DNA of 63,346 nt from Campylobacter troglodytis (GTDB taxonomy: Bacteria > Campylobacterota > Campylobacteria > Campylobacterales > Campylobacteraceae), in the NCBI RefSeq assembly GCF_006864425.1, contig NZ_QHLI01000008.1:1-63346 (forward strand), given 5' to 3'. How positions within the stretch are numbered: position 1 is the stretch's first letter; the number at the start of each line of letters is the position of its first letter. This document shows, one piece after another, positions 61,410 through 63,346 of this stretch. The notes beneath the pieces were generated by a model that was given only the letters and a program-made list of their open reading frames with translations, did no database searches and was not told the origin of the DNA. The translations under genes were made by a program, and so were the position numbers.

Positions 61410-62684
61410 ATGAGCAAGGCCTATCCAATGACTATGTCGCAAAAAATTCTAGCAAATGCCTGTGGGGCTGATTATGTCGAGCCAAATCAACTCATAATGG
61501 CAAAACTTGATATGGTTTTAGGTAATGACATCACCACTCCTGTGGCTATAAACGCCTTTAAAAAGGCTAAATTCAACAAGGTCTTTGACAAGGAAAAGAT
61601 CTCGCTTGTAATGGATCATTTTGCTCCAAACAAGGACATAAAGGCTGCTACTCAGAGTCAGCAGTGCCGGTTTTTTGCCAACGAGTATGAGATTACAAAC
61701 TATTTTGATGTTGGAAATATGGGCGTTGAGCATGCCTTATTACCAGAACAAGGCATAGTTACAACAGGGGATTTAATCATAGGAGCTGACAGTCATACTT
61801 GCACTTACGGAGCCTTGGGTGCATTTTCTACAGGGGTTGGAAGCACAGATATGGGTGTGGCTATGGCAACAGGTAGGGCTTGGTTTAAGGTGCCTCAGGC
61901 TATGAAATTTAACATCACAGGCAAACTTCGCCCCTTTGTCAGCGGCAAGGATGTGATCTTGCATATAATAGGCAAGATAGGGGTTGATGGAGCCTTGTAT
62001 AAGAGTATGGAATTTGACGGTCCTGGGCTTAAAAATCTCACCATAGATGATAGGCTTTGCATAGCAAATATGGCCATTGAAGCAGGGGCTAAAAATGGCA
62101 TCTTTGCAGTAGATGGCATAACCTTGGAGTATGTAAATGGCAGAGCAAAAAGAGAGGCTCGTATCTTTGAGGCTGATGAGGATGCTATTTATGAGCAAAG
62201 CTTTGATATAAACTTAGACGAGATCACTCACACAGTAGCCTTTCCTCACCTACCAGAAAATGCAAGAACGCCTAGTGAATGGGGAGAGATCAAAATAGAT
62301 CAAGTAGTAATAGGCTCTTGCACAAATGGACGGTTTAGCGATATGAAGACAGCAGCCGAGCTTTTAAAAGGCAAAAAAGTGGCTAAAAACACCCGCTGCA
62401 TAGTCATACCAGCCACTCAGGATATTTATTTAGAATGTATTAAGCAGGGCTATCTTAAAACCTTCATTGAGGCTGGTTGTGTTGTATCTACTCCAACTTG
62501 TGGTCCTTGTCTTGGAGGACATATGGGCATCTTGGCTGCAAATGAAAGATGCGTTTCTACTACAAATCGCAACTTCGTAGGAAGAATGGGACATACCACA
62601 AGCGAGGTTTATCTAGCCTCTCCTGAGGTAGCAGCAGCAAGTGCCTTAACTGGATATTTAAGTGCTCCATCTGATCTTTTTTAA
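61410..62684 (+). CDS. leuC: 3-isopropylmalate dehydratase large subunit (shorter LeuC type)
   Basis: A 424-residue aconitase-superfamily enzyme that isomerises isopropylmalate in leucine synthesis together with LeuD. The 4Fe-4S ligands are Cys304 (GSCTNGR), Cys364 and Cys367 (TCGPCLGG). The N-terminus [20 protein letters not shown] and the length match the shorter LeuC/homoaconitase-type group rather than the roughly 470-residue form. No leuD follows within the window; the 660 bp after it hold a weak hairpin (62692-62726) and an IS fossil. Confidence 0.92.
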   Translation: MSKAYPMTMSQKILANACGADYVEPNQLIMAKLDMVLGNDITTPVAINAFKKAKFNKVFDKEKISLVMDHFAPNKDIKAATQSQQCRFFANEYEITNYFDVGNMGVEHALLPEQGIVTTGDLIIGADSHTCTYGALGAFSTGVGSTDMGVAMATGRAWFKVPQAMKFNITGKLRPFVSGKDVILHIIGKIGVDGALYKSMEFDGPGLKNLTIDDRLCIANMAIEAGAKNGIFAVDGITLEYVNGRAKREARIFEADEDAIYEQSFDINLDEITHTVAFPHLPENARTPSEWGEIKIDQVVIGSCTNGRFSDMKTAAELLKGKKVAKNTRCIVIPATQDIYLECIKQGYLKTFIEAGCVVSTPTCGPCLGGHMGILAANERCVSTTNRNFVGRMGHTTSEVYLASPEVAAASALTGYLSAPSDLF

Positions 62685-62691
62685 AGCTTAT

Positions 62692-62730
62692 AACTGTCCT
62701 TGACTTTTTTCTTGGTAGGGACAGTTTCTT
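62692..62730 (+). terminator. Possible leuC terminator
   Basis: AACTGTCC (62692-62699) pairs with GGACAGTT (62719-62726) across a 19-base T-rich loop, eight bases after the leuC stop. The following T run is short, so this is a weak candidate. Confidence 0.4.
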
Positions 62731-63112
62731 TAAAGTAAAACACCATCAAGCAAAGAAGTTGAAAAAATAAGCTTGAATTTAACTAAGCTTATCCTTAAAA
62801 TACAAAGTGAAAAATTTAACTTTCTTAAATTTAAAGCAAAGAATTTGCAAGTTAAGACATAATTTAAAGACAGTTGAATTTGATTTAAGCTTAGTCAAAT
62901 TTTATGCGTTGAATTTACAAACTCGCTTTGCCTTGTAGAATCTATTTTTTACTAAAAAACTGTTGTTTTCTTATATGAAGCTGTTATTTTGCCAAAAAAA
63001 TCTTGTTTTGTATGGAAAACTTAAATTTTTTAAATAAGTTTCATTTTATCAAAGAAGATAAGCTGTGATCACCTTACTAGCTTCATTGTGCTGAATTTGC
63101 ATTTTGATTATA

Positions 63113-63346
63113 GCTCAAGATACTTTAATAGGATTTTGGCTTATCAATTTTAATAAATTTTGATGAGAATTTTGTACTAAATTTTTCGTGTTAATTTTAT
63201 TTCTTTTAAGTGAAGGACAAAATTTTCTTTTTTAGCCTTTAAATTTGGCAAGTCTAAATTTCGCAAACTTCTACTACGCAGTTACAAAAGGCTTAACGAA
63301 GTAAAAACATTCACAATTTCGTTTATGTGGTTATGTCCATTTGCAA
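63113..63346 (-). mobile_element. IS1595-type fossil (copy G), cut by window end
   Basis: The segment starts with GCTCAAGATACTTTAATAGG, the complement of the 3' end of copies B and C, followed by the complement of the transposase tail and the HYRVKH region. No open frame is left. The 5' part lies beyond the window. Confidence 0.7.

Overview
The window is low-GC chromosomal DNA from a member of the Campylobacterota, almost certainly Campylobacter. It carries a complete C. jejuni-type pgl N-glycosylation locus in the C. jejuni gene order (pglK-H-I-J-B-A-C-D-E-F-G), followed as in C. jejuni by cheY, prmA, ftsH, a phosphatidylserine-decarboxylase-like gene and pssA. Other blocks also match C. jejuni neighbourhoods: ndk / DUF177 / rpmF / plsX / fabH, asd beside flgR, and ccsBA beside liv genes. 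I cannot name the species. Decayed transposons and frameshifted genes are common.

Layout. 1-71: 5' end of rplY (minus). 72-2477: repeats, one tRNA-Phe and a transposase fossil. 2478-4465: potassium uptake (ktrB, ktrA). 4664-7739: ndk and a fatty-acid/phospholipid operon. 7740-10524: a 2.8-kb gene-free stretch with two IS1595-type fossils, a block dense in AAATTC and short REP-like repeats. 10525-13200: aminopeptidase P and triosephosphate isomerase (minus). 13452-14597: truD. 14615-15175: a degenerate array of GTCAT..ATCTC repeats. 15407-18787: a short surface-glycan cluster (two glycosyltransferase-like genes and waaF). 19059-21195: a type II restriction-modification pair whose methylase is frameshifted twice. 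21211-37251: pgl locus. 37362-41280: cheY, prmA, ftsH, psd-like gene. 41281-43033: two adjoining IS fossils. 43034-43753: pssA. 45169-51877 (minus): asd, then the ccsBA / small membrane protein / flgR operon. 52839-58470 (minus): branched-chain amino-acid ABC importer. 58471-63346: a barrel-protein remnant, an MqnD-like enzyme, a cyclophilin, leuC and a last IS fossil.

How the genes work together. PglF, PglE and PglD convert UDP-GlcNAc to UDP-diNAcBac. PglC, PglA, PglJ, PglH and PglI build the heptasaccharide on undecaprenyl phosphate, PglK flips it and PglB transfers it to protein. PglH and PglI are here one polypeptide joined by an Asn/Ser-rich linker. The epimerase gene gne, next to pglK in C. 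jejuni, is not in this window; the restriction-modification pair sits in its place.

The most unusual signal is a proliferation of the hexamer AAATTC (and complement GAATTT). In coding sequence it is read as Asn-Ser and makes low-complexity insertions or extensions in at least six otherwise normal proteins: TpiA, a capsule-type glycosyltransferase, WaaF, the PglH-PglI linker, a roughly 205-residue N-terminal extension of PglB, and PrmA. The same motif fills the non-coding block at 8520-9165. AAATTC and GAATTT are RAATTY sites, the motif whose CtsM methylation is reported to license DNA uptake in C. jejuni. An uptake-sequence-like expansion is therefore a testable hypothesis.
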